In this document: in pieces, positions 16,466 to 24,881 of the stretch | Layout of the letters: each line of letters opens with the position of its first letter | How positions within the stretch are numbered: position 1 is the stretch's first letter | Assembly (NCBI RefSeq): GCF_016616425.1 | Contig: NZ_CP067101.1 | Coordinates: 310,001 to 374,000, forward strand | DNA: 64,000 nucleotides | Reading direction: 5' to 3' | Origin: Bradyrhizobium diazoefficiens | GTDB taxonomy: Bacteria > Pseudomonadota > Alphaproteobacteria > Rhizobiales > Xanthobacteraceae | Notes under the pieces: model-generated | Told to the model about the DNA's origin: nothing | Seen by the model: only the letters and a program-made list of their open reading frames with translations | Database searches by the model: none | Program-made: the position numbers and the translations under genes

Positions 16466-16891
16466 GAGCTACGCCTTACTGACCTGAACCCGGACTCCGG
16501 CGCCTGAGCCACCCTTGGCATGGACGGAATCCTTCCTCTGGATCGTTAGACAACCCCTTTCACAGTCCCGTTAATTTCATCCTCCGTGCTAATACGGATA
16601 TTGAAGAGAAGTGTGCAGTCTGGCGGCATGCGGCGGCGCTTTTCGGCAAAGCCGGCTCAGCGCCGCAGCGGCGACGAGGCATGAGGTGAACGAGCCGATA
16701 GCAGCGGGCCGGGCGCGCGGGAAAATCCTGCTCGTGAAGGACGATAGGCGCGGCCTGCGAGACGTTGAGCCGAGGCGTCCGCAACCGGGAGCGCACTCGC
16801 GGCCCTCGTTTCGCGTTGTCGCCGCGATCTGCAGGGTCCGCACATACGGTAAACGAATGGTTACCCCGTTCGCATAGCGGCTCGTGCCGCG
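16466..16891. other. Intergenic region with possible receiver-domain remnant
   Basis: Gap between cheA and the next receiver gene. From GTG 16686 to 16877 on the + strand a short frame reads KILLVKDDRRGLRDV, like the first strand and helix of a receiver, then loses all likeness. There is no ribosome site of note. The rest holds nothing I can name. The cheA promoter must lie here. Confidence 0.3.
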
Positions 16892-17374
16892 CTAACCCAA
16901 CCGCGCGGCCGAGGTCATGTCGCCGTCGGGACGATGCTCAGCCAAACAATCGTTGACGGCGGCGAGCAGCGCATGCGGCGTAAACGGCTTGCGCAGACAG
17001 CGTGCGGCACCGAGCTCCAGCGCCATCCGGAGGAAATCGGGTGCCGGCGAATTCAGATTTGCAAAAGCGTAGCCGGACATCGCGATCAACGGAATCACAG
17101 GCGCCAGCTCGTGGAAGATCCGGATCGATTCGAATCCGCGCATGTGCGGCATGAAGATGTCGATGATCATCAAGTCGAACTGTTCGTGTTCGAGGGCGCG
17201 CAGCCCGGCTTCACCGCCCTCGGCGATCGTCACCCGAAAATTGTTGCGCTGGAGATAGACCTCGATGGCCATGCAGACCATCGGATCGTCGTCGACCACA
17301 AGAATATGGCGTCGACTTTCGGTCCCCGTACGAGCTTCCCGCTTTGGCGATTCAATAGTTGAATCGTGGGGCAC
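16892..17374 (-). CDS. Single-domain response regulator (REC)
   Basis: 160 residues. An N-terminal polar stretch of about 20 residues is followed by a receiver with VVDDDP, the phosphorylation aspartate in LMIIDIFMPHMRG and K in CLRKPF. GTG 17374 is chosen because AAGGAGAAA sits about 7 bases upstream; the frame also contains a TTG at 17395 that would lie before this site. It shares the PDFL.MA.ELGA block with the receiver at 5358-5777, so the two are probably paralogues. No output domain. It sits alone between the che operon and the Crp/Fnr pair. Confidence 0.85.
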   Translation of the reverse strand: MPHDSTIESPKREARTGTESRRHILVVDDDPMVCMAIEVYLQRNNFRVTIAEGGEAGLRALEHEQFDLMIIDIFMPHMRGFESIRIFHELAPVIPLIAMSGYAFANLNSPAPDFLRMALELGAARCLRKPFTPHALLAAVNDCLAEHRPDGDMTSAARLG

Positions 17375-17702
17375 GCCTTTCTCCTTTGCTTTCAATCAAG
17401 AGAGGGATGGTCGCAAACGGCGCGGATCGACCGGCGTCCGATGGCAGCACGGATGCAATGCTTCCGGCTCATGAAGTCCCCCTTGCCGCAATGTTCTGCA
17501 TGCGCTTGCAGGACACACGCTCCAACAATGAGCGAATCAGCGCGCCGCTCTTATTTCCGACGCAAATGAGACAAGCTGTCTGCCCTCTAACGGGTATATG
17601 GACGACACCACAACCTTTATAATAGAATTTGTTCGCCGTGCAACTGAACGACAAACGGGGCGCCACGCCGGTCGTCCCATCGAACCCGCCGGATGGACCT
17701 GG
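17375..17702. other. Divergent control region between receiver gene and Crp/Fnr gene
   Basis: 328 bases separate the two divergent starts. A frame from ATG 17598 is open into the Crp/Fnr gene but its first 35 residues have no family likeness. Beyond two start regions I see no named site. Confidence 0.35.
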
Positions 17703-18371
17703 ATGACCGCGAACGGCTATCCGCCCAATCGACTCCTGCAATTGCTCGGCGCGGCGGATTTCGATCTGCTGCGTCCGCATCTCGCGACAGTCGAAATGGT
17801 CAGGAAGTCTGTCTTGGGCGAGGCGGGCGCCGCGCCGAGATACGTCTATTTCCCACACGGCGGATCGCTTTCGATCACGGTGGGCCTGTCCGAAGGCCAG
17901 ATGATCGAGGTTGCGCTGCTGGGACGCGACAGTGTCGTGGGCGGCGGCGCGGCGCTTGCCGACGGCAGCGCGCCGGCGGACGCGGTCGTGCTGTTCCCCG
18001 GCACTGCTTCCGTGCTTGAAATCGCGGCTTTCCGTGCCGTCGCTGCCGCAAGCGCGCCGTTTCGCAAGCTGGTGGCTCGCCATGAGCAGGCCTTGCTCGC
18101 GGATGCGCAGCAATCGTTGCTCTGCAATACACTGCACCCGGTCGAGGCGCGGCTCGCGCGCTGGCTCCTGCGTGCCCGCGACCTGTCCGACAGTGAAATC
18201 CTGCCGCTAACCCAGGAGGCGCTGGCGCAAATGATCGGCATGCGGCGCAATGCCGTTTCGCTGGCCGCGCATGCGCTGCAGCGCAGTCAACCATGTGTCG
18301 GCGTGCGTGCAGCGTCGCAGGACCGATTGCGCGGTCGGACTTGTCCCAATTGCCAATATGTCTCGTTGTGA
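17703..18371 (+). CDS. Crp/Fnr-family regulator with atypical C-terminus
   Basis: 222 residues from ATG 17703 (MTANGYPPNRLLQLL), matching the start of its tandem neighbour. The cNMP-binding-like domain contains YVYFPHGGSLSITVGL and EVALLGRDSVVGGG. The helix-turn-helix is recognisable in LTQEALAQMIGMRRNAVSLAAHALQ, but the sequence after ALQ (RSQPCVGVRAASQDR) does not match the wing and tail seen in the neighbour (YSRGHIQIVNLDGL). No other frame restores it, so the 3' end looks replaced or deleted. DNA binding may be impaired. No Fnr cysteine cluster and no haem ligand pattern is obvious. Confidence 0.75.
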   Translation: MTANGYPPNRLLQLLGAADFDLLRPHLATVEMVRKSVLGEAGAAPRYVYFPHGGSLSITVGLSEGQMIEVALLGRDSVVGGGAALADGSAPADAVVLFPGTASVLEIAAFRAVAAASAPFRKLVARHEQALLADAQQSLLCNTLHPVEARLARWLLRARDLSDSEILPLTQEALAQMIGMRRNAVSLAAHALQRSQPCVGVRAASQDRLRGRTCPNCQYVSL

Positions 18372-18454
18372 AGATGATGGAATCTATCCGCGCAGGACGT
18401 GATTTCGCGTATGGCGATACGATCATGCGGGAACGGGAGGCAACTTTGGAAACA

Positions 18455-19153
18455 ATGGTGCGCTCACCCAACGGTTTCCTGTCCGCACTGCCGGCAGACG
18501 ATTATGAATTGATCCGCCCGCACCTGCGAACAGTCGATCTGCCCCATGAGGCGGTGCTGGTCGAGACCGGCGAGACGCTGAAGCGCGCCTATTTTCCCCA
18601 CCGCGGCGTCATCTCGCTGGTGGTGGAACTCGCCAAGGGCGAGCATGTGCAAGTTGCCATGATCGGCCGGGACAGCCTGCTCGGGGCGCATTCGACCATG
18701 GGCGATGCATGCGCGTTGAACACCGCTACCGTGCTGGTTCCAGGCCTTGCGTCGGTGATGGATCTGGACCGGCTGCGGATCGCCGCCGATCAGAGCAGCG
18801 CTCTGCGCGCGTTGCTGACGCGCCACGGGCTGGCAGTCTACGCCCAGGTCCAGCAGACCGCGGGCTGCAACGTCGCCCATCCGGTCGAGTCACGGCTGTC
18901 GCGCTGCCTGTTGCAAACTCATGACCTGTCGGGCGACTACCAGCTGCTGCTGACCCAGGAGGCCATGGCACAGATGATCGGGGCGCGGCGCAACAGCGTG
19001 TCGCTGGTCGCCAATACCTTGCAACAGGCCAATTTCATCCATTACAGCCGCGGACACATCCAGATCGTCAACCTGGACGGCCTGCGCCAGACGGCGTGCG
19101 AATGCTACGCCACCGTGAAGGCCCAGTACGACCGGCTGCTCGGCCCGCGCTGA
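18455..19153 (+). CDS. Crp/Fnr-family transcriptional regulator
   Basis: Complete member, 232 residues from ATG 18455 (MVRSPNGFLSALPADD). Motifs: FPHRGVISLVVELAKGEHVQVAMIGRDSLLG in the sensor domain, QEAMAQMIGARRNSVSLVANTLQ for the HTH and YSRGHIQIVNLDGLRQTACECY for wing and tail. GGGAGG at 18435-18440 is 14 bases before ATG 18455 and 5 before a TTG at 18446; ATG 18425 is also possible. Alignment with the upstream paralogue favours 18455. The genes are 80 bases apart on the same strand, so they arose by tandem duplication. The ligand is unknown. Confidence 0.87.
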   Translation: MVRSPNGFLSALPADDYELIRPHLRTVDLPHEAVLVETGETLKRAYFPHRGVISLVVELAKGEHVQVAMIGRDSLLGAHSTMGDACALNTATVLVPGLASVMDLDRLRIAADQSSALRALLTRHGLAVYAQVQQTAGCNVAHPVESRLSRCLLQTHDLSGDYQLLLTQEAMAQMIGARRNSVSLVANTLQQANFIHYSRGHIQIVNLDGLRQTACECYATVKAQYDRLLGPR

Positions 19154-19307
19154 CCGCGGCGCGCATGGTAAACCGCCGGCTAAGGCCGGCCTGCAAACAC
19201 CTGATGTCCTGCTACCGGAACTGAAATCCGAATCCCGTAGACACGGGTCGTGCCCTCGCGCCGCGACTTGGCGCGCGACAAACGACCGTGATCAAGGCAG
19301 CAAAGCC

Positions 19308-19685
19308 ATGTTTGAAGCCACCGTCGCGCCCGCGCGGAAGGCGCTCGATGCCGAACCTGCGCGCGAGCCGCGCGCATACGAAGCGCTGGTGCGCGAGATC
19401 GGCGAGGACAGCGCCTGTGAAGTACGCGACGTGTTCTGGAGCGAGACCTGCGCGCGTCTGCAGCTGTTCCGCACGCTCTCGCTGGCGCAGCACCACGCCA
19501 GGATCGCGCGCGAAGCGCATTCGCTGAAGAGCGCGGCCGGGACGTTCGGCTATGTCAGGCTCGCGGCGCTGGCGCTCGCGCTGGAGAAGACCGCGGAGAC
19601 GCTCGGCGATGTTGAATTCCGCGGTCTCCTGGACCTGATGGACACCGCTTTTGCTGCTGCGCGCGCGCAGGAGCCGCCGCGCTAA
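19308..19685 (+). CDS. Histidine phosphotransfer (HPt) protein
   Basis: Free-standing HPt domain of 125 residues that would carry phosphate between a hybrid kinase and a response regulator. The signature is AREAHSLKSAAGTFGYVRL, whose histidine is the phosphorylation site, followed by a helix ALALALEKTAETLG as in the four-helix bundle. The start ATG 19308 gives about 30 extra N-terminal residues. It is the only stand-alone HPt in the window and the hybrid kinase at 5755-9348 ends in a receiver, so the two are candidate partners. It is not in an operon with a kinase. Confidence 0.85.
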   Translation: MFEATVAPARKALDAEPAREPRAYEALVREIGEDSACEVRDVFWSETCARLQLFRTLSLAQHHARIAREAHSLKSAAGTFGYVRLAALALALEKTAETLGDVEFRGLLDLMDTAFAAARAQEPPR

Positions 19686-19784
19686 CCATTGGCGCGTGCA
19701 TTCCCGCCGTACTTCTACGGCTCGGGATTTTTAGAGACGGCTAATCATAGGTGGCGATAGTCGCGGAAAACCAGGAGGGTTTCC

Positions 19785-20033
19785 ATGTTCACCTACGAGA
19801 CCGCGGACCTGAAGGAGGTTCGCCGCTTCCGCATCGCACAGTTCAATGGCCGGATGGCGACGGTGAAGGCCGGCGACTCGACGGTGACCGGCTTCGTGCG
19901 TTCGGTGCTGGAGCAGGAATCGAGCATGCCTCCCCGCTGGACCATCACCATCATCCCGAACGGGCCGAAAGAAGAGATCAAGCCGCTGCGCCCGGCGTCG
20001 CGCGCGCGTCCCTTCGCCGAAGACTATTTCTGA
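19785..20033 (+). CDS. Small conserved-looking hypothetical protein
   Basis: 82 residues beginning MFTYETADLKEVRRFRIAQF. A good ribosome site (GGAGGG) lies about 6 bases before ATG 19785. The protein alternates short strands (GRMATVKAGDSTVTGFVRSVLEQ, RWTITIIPNG), so a small beta-rich fold is likely. No signal peptide, cysteines or known domain. It stands between the HPt gene and the convergent LuxR gene. Function unknown. Confidence 0.72.
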   Translation: MFTYETADLKEVRRFRIAQFNGRMATVKAGDSTVTGFVRSVLEQESSMPPRWTITIIPNGPKEEIKPLRPASRARPFAEDYF

Positions 20034-20112
20034 GCGCGATCGGGTGTCCCGAGTTCCGAGAGATATCTCTGGCCTTGTCCGCACCGCCTGCCGGCGATGC
20101 GACACGCCAGCC

Positions 20113-20742
20113 TCAGTCGATTGAATGCAGCAGCGCCGCACGGACGAGGTCCGCGGTGTTGCGCGCTCCGAGCTTGCGCATCGCCTCGGCACGATGGCTC
20201 TCGAACGTGCGCGGACTTATCTGCATCCGAAGCGCGCCCTGCTTGTTCGAATAACCTTCGCTGATGAGCCTCAGCACCTCGCGCTCGCGCTTGGTCAGCC
20301 GCTTCCGGCCCGACAAAGCGAGGAGTTCGACGCTGGGCACGCGCTGAGCTTGCTCCGCGCAGGCGGCTTTCGATTCTGTGGTCTTGGCGCTGGGCGGGAT
20401 CGACAAGCCGGCCTGAGCGCCCCCAAGCTGCTTGACCAGGCCGCAAACGCGCTCGGTTTGTGCCAGCGCGTTCTCTACCACCCGCTGCAAATAGGCACGA
20501 TCGCCGGTAACGGGCGCGAGTTGATCGCTGTGATGCTTGATCTCGCCCATATAGAGCAGCAGCGCAGTCAGGGGGCCGTTGAGCTCGCGGGCGATGGCAG
20601 CGGCCATTTCGTCGGCCGCCTTGGCCCGGGTGGCGCTCAGGCGGACGAAATCGAGCTCTTCCCTCGGAGCGGCGCTGTTCTCGTACCATTCCGACGGCCG
20701 CGAATCGGTGGCCGTATCATTCTGTGACCCCATGTCACTCAT
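20113..20742 (-). CDS. LuxR-family regulator with N-terminal histidine-less HisKA-like domain
   Basis: 209 residues. The N-terminal half (about 40-105) reads like the dimerisation helices of a FixL/DctB-type kinase: AAIARELNGPLTALLLYM aligns with the usual AHE(L/I)NQPLTA H-box, but the phospho-accepting histidine is Arg52. A second helix YLQRVVENALAQTERVCGLV follows. No ATPase domain is present. The C-terminus (about 149-208) is a LuxR/FixJ helix-turn-helix, LTKREREVLRLISEGYSNK and ISPRTFESHRAEAMRKLG. It may dimerise with, or sense, a true kinase and act directly on DNA. Start ATG 20742; ATG 20733 is an alternative. The gene is convergent with the preceding small protein. Confidence 0.8.
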   Translation of the reverse strand: MSDMGSQNDTATDSRPSEWYENSAAPREELDFVRLSATRAKAADEMAAAIARELNGPLTALLLYMGEIKHHSDQLAPVTGDRAYLQRVVENALAQTERVCGLVKQLGGAQAGLSIPPSAKTTESKAACAEQAQRVPSVELLALSGRKRLTKREREVLRLISEGYSNKQGALRMQISPRTFESHRAEAMRKLGARNTADLVRAALLHSID

Positions 20743-21065
20743 TTAGCGGAACCGGAGGCGATCTGTGGTTAACTTTTTACTCCGTAAGACTACGGTCATT
20801 TTGACGGTTTTGCGCTAAAACGGCGACGCCGGCACAATTTGTGCTTGCGTCGAGCGGCGGCCGACCACGCAATGGTTGAGTTTCCCGCCGAAATCCCAGG
20901 CGGACAGGCGAAAGGCTCCTAGCGCCGCCTTGCCCGACGTCGCCCCCCGTTTTTTACGGAATAATTAACGGCGACTTGCTTCTCTTAGGGAGGTTGAGAG
21001 CGCGCAAATGCCTCCACGCATTGGGCCCGCACGCCCGCGGGAAACGCTGCGAAAGATTGCGTGCC
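20743..21065. other. Intergenic region between divergent luxR-like and hypothetical genes
   Basis: 323 bases, locally AT-rich near both ends (TTAACTTTTTACTCC, GGAATAATTAACGG), so promoters for both divergent genes are likely here. A short dyad CCGTA-agac-TACGG lies near 20785. I see no gene. Confidence 0.4.
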
Positions 21066-22232
21066 ATGATGAATGAGATCAATCGGCTGTCGGAATTCCT
21101 GCAGAGGCTGACGCCGCTGTCGCGCAGCTGTCTGCTCAGCGAACTCGAGCGGCTCGAGCTGTGCGGCATCGACATGCCAGGTTCGGCCGAGATCCAATCC
21201 CGCTTGCGCGCCGAGTTTCGCAAGGACGGATCGACCCAGGCGCGCGCCACCAGCCCTTCGCGCTATTTCTTCGCGCCGCTCGAACTGCTCCTGATCGACG
21301 GCGCGCCCGAGCACGCCAATATGGGGCGGATCTCGCGCAACACCCTCACTCCGATCTGGGAGTGGATCTGCCGCGACCTGCTGCCGACCATGGCACGCGA
21401 CTACATCAAGGCGATCAACGACCAGGTCGCCGCCAACAACTCGAAGGAAATCCTGAAGATCGCGTCGACCTTCCAGACCAAGGTCGGCAAGGTCCTCGAG
21501 AGCACCTTCGCTTCGGCGGAGAGCACCGAATTCGCGCGCGGCAAGCTCGCGCAATACACGGCGTCACGCAGCGCCTTCGACGACGTCAGGAAGATGCAGC
21601 ATGTGCTGCGCGCAGGCGATGCGCTGCCGAAATTCAACGGAAAACTGCCCGAGAAGATCGCGAAGCTCGACGACAGCCGGGTTGTTCAGATCACCGCGCA
21701 ACTCGACGCCTTCAAGAAGGCTCATCCCGAGGCACTCCCTTTCGCGCTGACGCTGGTGGCGAGGCGCCTGACGACGCCCTGGCAATTGGCGCGTCTGGCC
21801 ACCAAGGCCGCCGCGAGCAAGAGCGCCGCCGACGTCGCCGCCACGCCCTATGCCTGCGTCGTTCACATGGTCCTCGACCGGCTCGACGACAAGCGCCTCG
21901 CGCTTCGGATCGCGCTCCGGCACAATCGGGTGCTGGTCGCCCGCGACCTGCTCGCCGAGATCTACGACACCGAATATGCGATCAAGGTGCGCATCGACGG
22001 AATTGAACATTGCGAGTGGGGCGTCCGCCTTCAGCAATTGATGGATGCGATCGCGGCGCTGGTGTCCGCCGAGGTGAGCCGCTTCCCCGATAAGGTCGGC
22101 CACATTCTCGGATCGCGCCGGCTGCGCAGCCACGACACGCTCGGCGGCAAGCTGACTTATCTGGCCTGGAAGGGACGCGACGCGATGCAGGACGGCGCGG
22201 CGGCGCTTCGCAAATTGATCGGGCAGAGCTGA
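21066..22232 (+). CDS. Uncharacterised protein, about 388 residues
   Basis: Predicted soluble protein beginning MMNEINRLSEFLQRLTPLSR. No signal peptide or membrane helix. Central parts are strongly helical (ARDYIKAINDQVAANNSKEI, ESTEFARGKLAQYTASRSAF), and LPFALTLVARRLTTPWQLARL with VVHMVLDRLDDKRLALRIAL follow. I recognise no catalytic motif or named domain. ATG 21066 is chosen as the first of two ATGs beside the start of coherent sequence; an earlier ATG at 20976 would add 30 basic residues. It lies within the signalling region, which is the only hint of a role. Confidence 0.75.
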   Translation: MMNEINRLSEFLQRLTPLSRSCLLSELERLELCGIDMPGSAEIQSRLRAEFRKDGSTQARATSPSRYFFAPLELLLIDGAPEHANMGRISRNTLTPIWEWICRDLLPTMARDYIKAINDQVAANNSKEILKIASTFQTKVGKVLESTFASAESTEFARGKLAQYTASRSAFDDVRKMQHVLRAGDALPKFNGKLPEKIAKLDDSRVVQITAQLDAFKKAHPEALPFALTLVARRLTTPWQLARLATKAAASKSAADVAATPYACVVHMVLDRLDDKRLALRIALRHNRVLVARDLLAEIYDTEYAIKVRIDGIEHCEWGVRLQQLMDAIAALVSAEVSRFPDKVGHILGSRRLRSHDTLGGKLTYLAWKGRDAMQDGAAALRKLIGQS

Positions 22233-22914
22233 TATCGCCTCGCGCCTAGTGCGCACGAGGCAGGCACAGGAAGCGATCGAGAAATCGCCCCGACATCACC
22301 ACTCTGAACCACCAATACATCAACCGCCGCGTCGTCATTGTCGTAATCCTCGACAGCCCACCACCGGCTGTGCGGAGCAATAGCGCAGTTGCAGCAATGC
22401 GCGTGTGATGCGTTTCACATTCGCGGACGCCGGCCCGGCCGCGTTGTCGCAGAACCGCGGCGAGCGAAGGCGGAACTTGCGCGCATCGCGCGAACACCGA
22501 AAACTCCAGCCCGGCAGTCGCTGAAGCGCATCGGAAAAACGCGCCGGGCGCCGACGACGCGGTCCTGTTCACCGTCTTCGTCGAGCACGACCGCGCACCT
22601 CGAAAAAGCCACCGCAATTAATCCGCCGGCGGTCTCGTCGTTGCTTCGAAAGGGCACGCGATCGCATTGCTCGCCTCCATTGGCCGGCGAGCGGGACGCA
22701 CTTGCTTCGCGCGAGAGACATTTCGCATGTGCTGGCAGTCGTTGGGCGCGCGGTGCTCGGGTATGCAAATTCTTTTCGAAGAGTCTGTCGAAGATTTAGC
22801 TCGAATTGCAGGGTTTAACGTTACTCAAATAATTCAACAACGAAAGTGAAGCTCTCCTTATTTGAACCCACGCTCGCCGTTTAAAAAACCGTCACGGAAC
22901 GGGAGTGGTAGACG
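22233..22914. other. Long intergenic region without a convincing gene
   Basis: 682 bases. The longest open frames on both strands are arginine- and serine-rich with no family likeness. A 30-codon frame on the minus strand (22246-22338, MTTRRLMYWWFRVVMSG) has GAGG about 8 bases before ATG, so a tiny protein is possible. The right end (about 22790-22890) is AT-rich and probably carries the promoter of the EAL gene. Confidence 0.4.
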
Positions 22915-24129
22915 ATGAACGATGGGATGGTTGAACTCGTCGGACGAAGGCCTGTGACCTTCGGACGGCGAAAGGTGACGCCGCGCGCTTGCGTGGCGGA
23001 CAGCAAGCGCCACTTGCGCGCCTTTCTCAGCGAGGTACTGGAGGATCTCGGCTTCGTCACCAGCGAATGCGCCAGTGCAGACGAGCTGGAGGCTGTGCTC
23101 GCCGCCGATCTGCCGGACCTGATCCTGCTCGGCGTCGCCGCCGATGGCATCGAGCCGGGAAGATTCCTCGAAATATTGGTGCGCGAGGCGTTTGCCGGCA
23201 AGGTTCTCGCCGTCGGCGCCCGCGAGTCGATCATCGTCAAAGCCGTGCGGCAGGTCGGCGAGGAATATGGCCTTGCCATGCTGCCGCCGCTCACCACGCC
23301 CTTTGCCGCGGAAACGCTGCGCGACCGCGTCGCGATGCTGCTGCCGGAGGAGCCGGCGCCGAGTCCGGCCGTCCATGTCGGCGAAGCCCTGCATGCCGGC
23401 TGGCTCGAGCTCTGGTATCAGTCCAAGATCGACGCACGCACCCTGGTCCGCAGCGGCGCCGAGGCGCTGGTGCGGATGCGGCATCCGACTTGGGGCGTGG
23501 TGCCGCCGGCCTATTTCATTCCCGAAGAGCACGATCCGCATCTGCGCGAACTCTCCGAATTCGTGATCGAGCGCGCCATGCAGGACTGGCACTATCTGCT
23601 GGAGCGGCAGAGCCCGGTCGATCTCTCGATCAACCTGCCGGCGTCCTATCTGAAGGAGCCGCAGGCGGTGCGCGATCTCTGCCGCCGCGTGCCGACGCAT
23701 CCGGCCTTCGGCGGCCTGACGATCGAGATCGACGGCGAAGAGGCGATCCGCGATCTCGATCAGCTCGCCGAGGTCGCGCGCGAGGTCGGCCTGCACAATA
23801 TCGGCCTGTCGATCGATAATCTCGGCGCCAACTGGCCGGCGCTGATGGACCTGGACAAGATTCCGTTCGTCAGCCTGAAGGCCGACCGGCAGTTCGTCAG
23901 CGGCAGCGGCAACGACCGGCTCAAGCGCACGGTGTGCCGTCACATCGTCGAGCTCGCGCAGGGTTATGGCGCGCGCAGCGTGGCCGAGGGGGTCGAGAGC
24001 CGCTCCGACCTCGTCGCGGCCAACGAGCTCGGCTTCGACCTCGTGCAGGGCTTCCTGTTCGGCAAGCCGATGCCGCTGAAGAAGTTTGCAAAGAGCGCGC
24101 TGACCCGGACGGTGATGGGGCAGGCGTGA
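22915..24129 (+). CDS. Degenerate receiver-EAL domain protein
   Basis: 404 residues. The N-terminal part (about 24-145) is receiver-like (CVADSKRHLRAFLSEVLEDLG) but the aspartate is replaced by glycine in DLILLGVAADG and the lysine is missing (LPPLTTPF). The C-terminal part is an EAL domain: GAEALVRMRHP, SINLPASYL, TIEIDGEE, LKADRQFV, AEGVES and QGFLFGKP. The DDFG metal motif is IDNLGANW, so one aspartate is Asn. It therefore probably binds rather than hydrolyses c-di-GMP, or acts by protein contact. GGGAG about 15 bases upstream supports ATG 22915, with ATG 22927 as an alternative. It stands alone. Confidence 0.85.
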   Translation: MNDGMVELVGRRPVTFGRRKVTPRACVADSKRHLRAFLSEVLEDLGFVTSECASADELEAVLAADLPDLILLGVAADGIEPGRFLEILVREAFAGKVLAVGARESIIVKAVRQVGEEYGLAMLPPLTTPFAAETLRDRVAMLLPEEPAPSPAVHVGEALHAGWLELWYQSKIDARTLVRSGAEALVRMRHPTWGVVPPAYFIPEEHDPHLRELSEFVIERAMQDWHYLLERQSPVDLSINLPASYLKEPQAVRDLCRRVPTHPAFGGLTIEIDGEEAIRDLDQLAEVAREVGLHNIGLSIDNLGANWPALMDLDKIPFVSLKADRQFVSGSGNDRLKRTVCRHIVELAQGYGARSVAEGVESRSDLVAANELGFDLVQGFLFGKPMPLKKFAKSALTRTVMGQA

Positions 24130-24321
24130 GGCAGAGGCCTCACGCAAACCGCCGCGCGAAGAAAACGCAGGCAACCACGAGGGCAACGTGTTCAGCGTGT
24201 CGCAGACGGCGTCGCATTTCATGCGCTTCAACGTGGCGCAGATGCATGATCCATGGATGTGGGACGTGCTGCGGCGGGCATTGAAGGCCGGTTGCAAGGC
24301 ATGACTCGCGGCAAACCAGCC

Positions 24322-24714
24322 TCAGTTCGAATCAAGTTCGCCCGTCCAACGGTCCCTGCCTTTCCAATATGGACAGTGCGGGCAGGACTCTCCCGTTGGA
24401 TAATCAATGCCTTCTTCGTGCGGACATCCGATAATCCCGTCGACCATGGCTATCGAGTGCACCGAATGCTGCTTTAGAGAAGCGGCAATTTCCGCAAGCG
24501 TCGTCTGATTTGACCTCACATCTTCCGATGCCGAGAGCCAGCGGCGCACTTCCGGCTCGGCTCCTTCGGCCTGGATGCAGGAGACGGCGACCTTGGACGC
24601 GAACAGATTGTCAGGACCGTAGAAGGCGATCGTCCCGACGGGGTAGCCGCGCATGCCCTGCTTCGCCTTTTTTCGCAGCCATTTCTCAGGTTGCGGCCCG
24701 ATCTTCATCGCCAT
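24322..24714 (-). CDS. Conserved-looking hypothetical protein with Cys/His cluster
   Basis: 130 residues beginning MAMKIGPQPEKWLRKKAKQG. The C-terminus has a compact possible metal site, CPHEEGIDYPTGESCPHC, with three cysteines and two histidines. The middle part (YPVGTIAFYGPDNLFASKVAV and VRRWLSASEDVRSNQTTLAEI) suggests a small alpha/beta fold. I do not recognise a family. ATG 24714 is chosen over a TTG six bases earlier and an ATG six bases later. It ends shortly after the EAL gene and its start faces the tRNA gene. Confidence 0.75.
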   Translation of the reverse strand: MAMKIGPQPEKWLRKKAKQGMRGYPVGTIAFYGPDNLFASKVAVSCIQAEGAEPEVRRWLSASEDVRSNQTTLAEIAASLKQHSVHSIAMVDGIIGCPHEEGIDYPTGESCPHCPYWKGRDRWTGELDSN

Positions 24715-24791
24715 GGCCAAATCCGTTCATAGGATTTTTTCGAACTGGTAGGGCATCCAAGCGGGCGGCGCCGGCCGGACATTTGACGATA

Positions 24792-24881
24792 TGGCGGAGA
24801 GGGAGGGATTCGAACCCCCGATAGGCTTGCACCTATGCCGCATTTCGAGTGCGGTGCATTCAACCACTCTGCCACCTCTCC
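24792..24881 (-). tRNA. tRNA-Ser (anticodon CGA)
   Basis: The minus strand begins GGAGAGGTGGCAGAGTGG and ends CTCTCC-G-CCA, giving a 7-bp acceptor stem with an encoded CCA. The anticodon arm CCGCA-CTCGAAA-TGCGG has CGA at loop positions 3-5. The D-loop contains TGGTTGAAT, the T-arm GGTTCGAATCC, and between them is a long variable arm (ATAGGTGCAAGCCTAT), typical of serine tRNAs. Total length 90 with CCA. Confidence 0.95.

Noticed and set aside
22389..22799. 136-codon frame in the gap before the EAL gene
   Set aside because: Arg/Ser/Pro-rich, no ribosome site, no domain.
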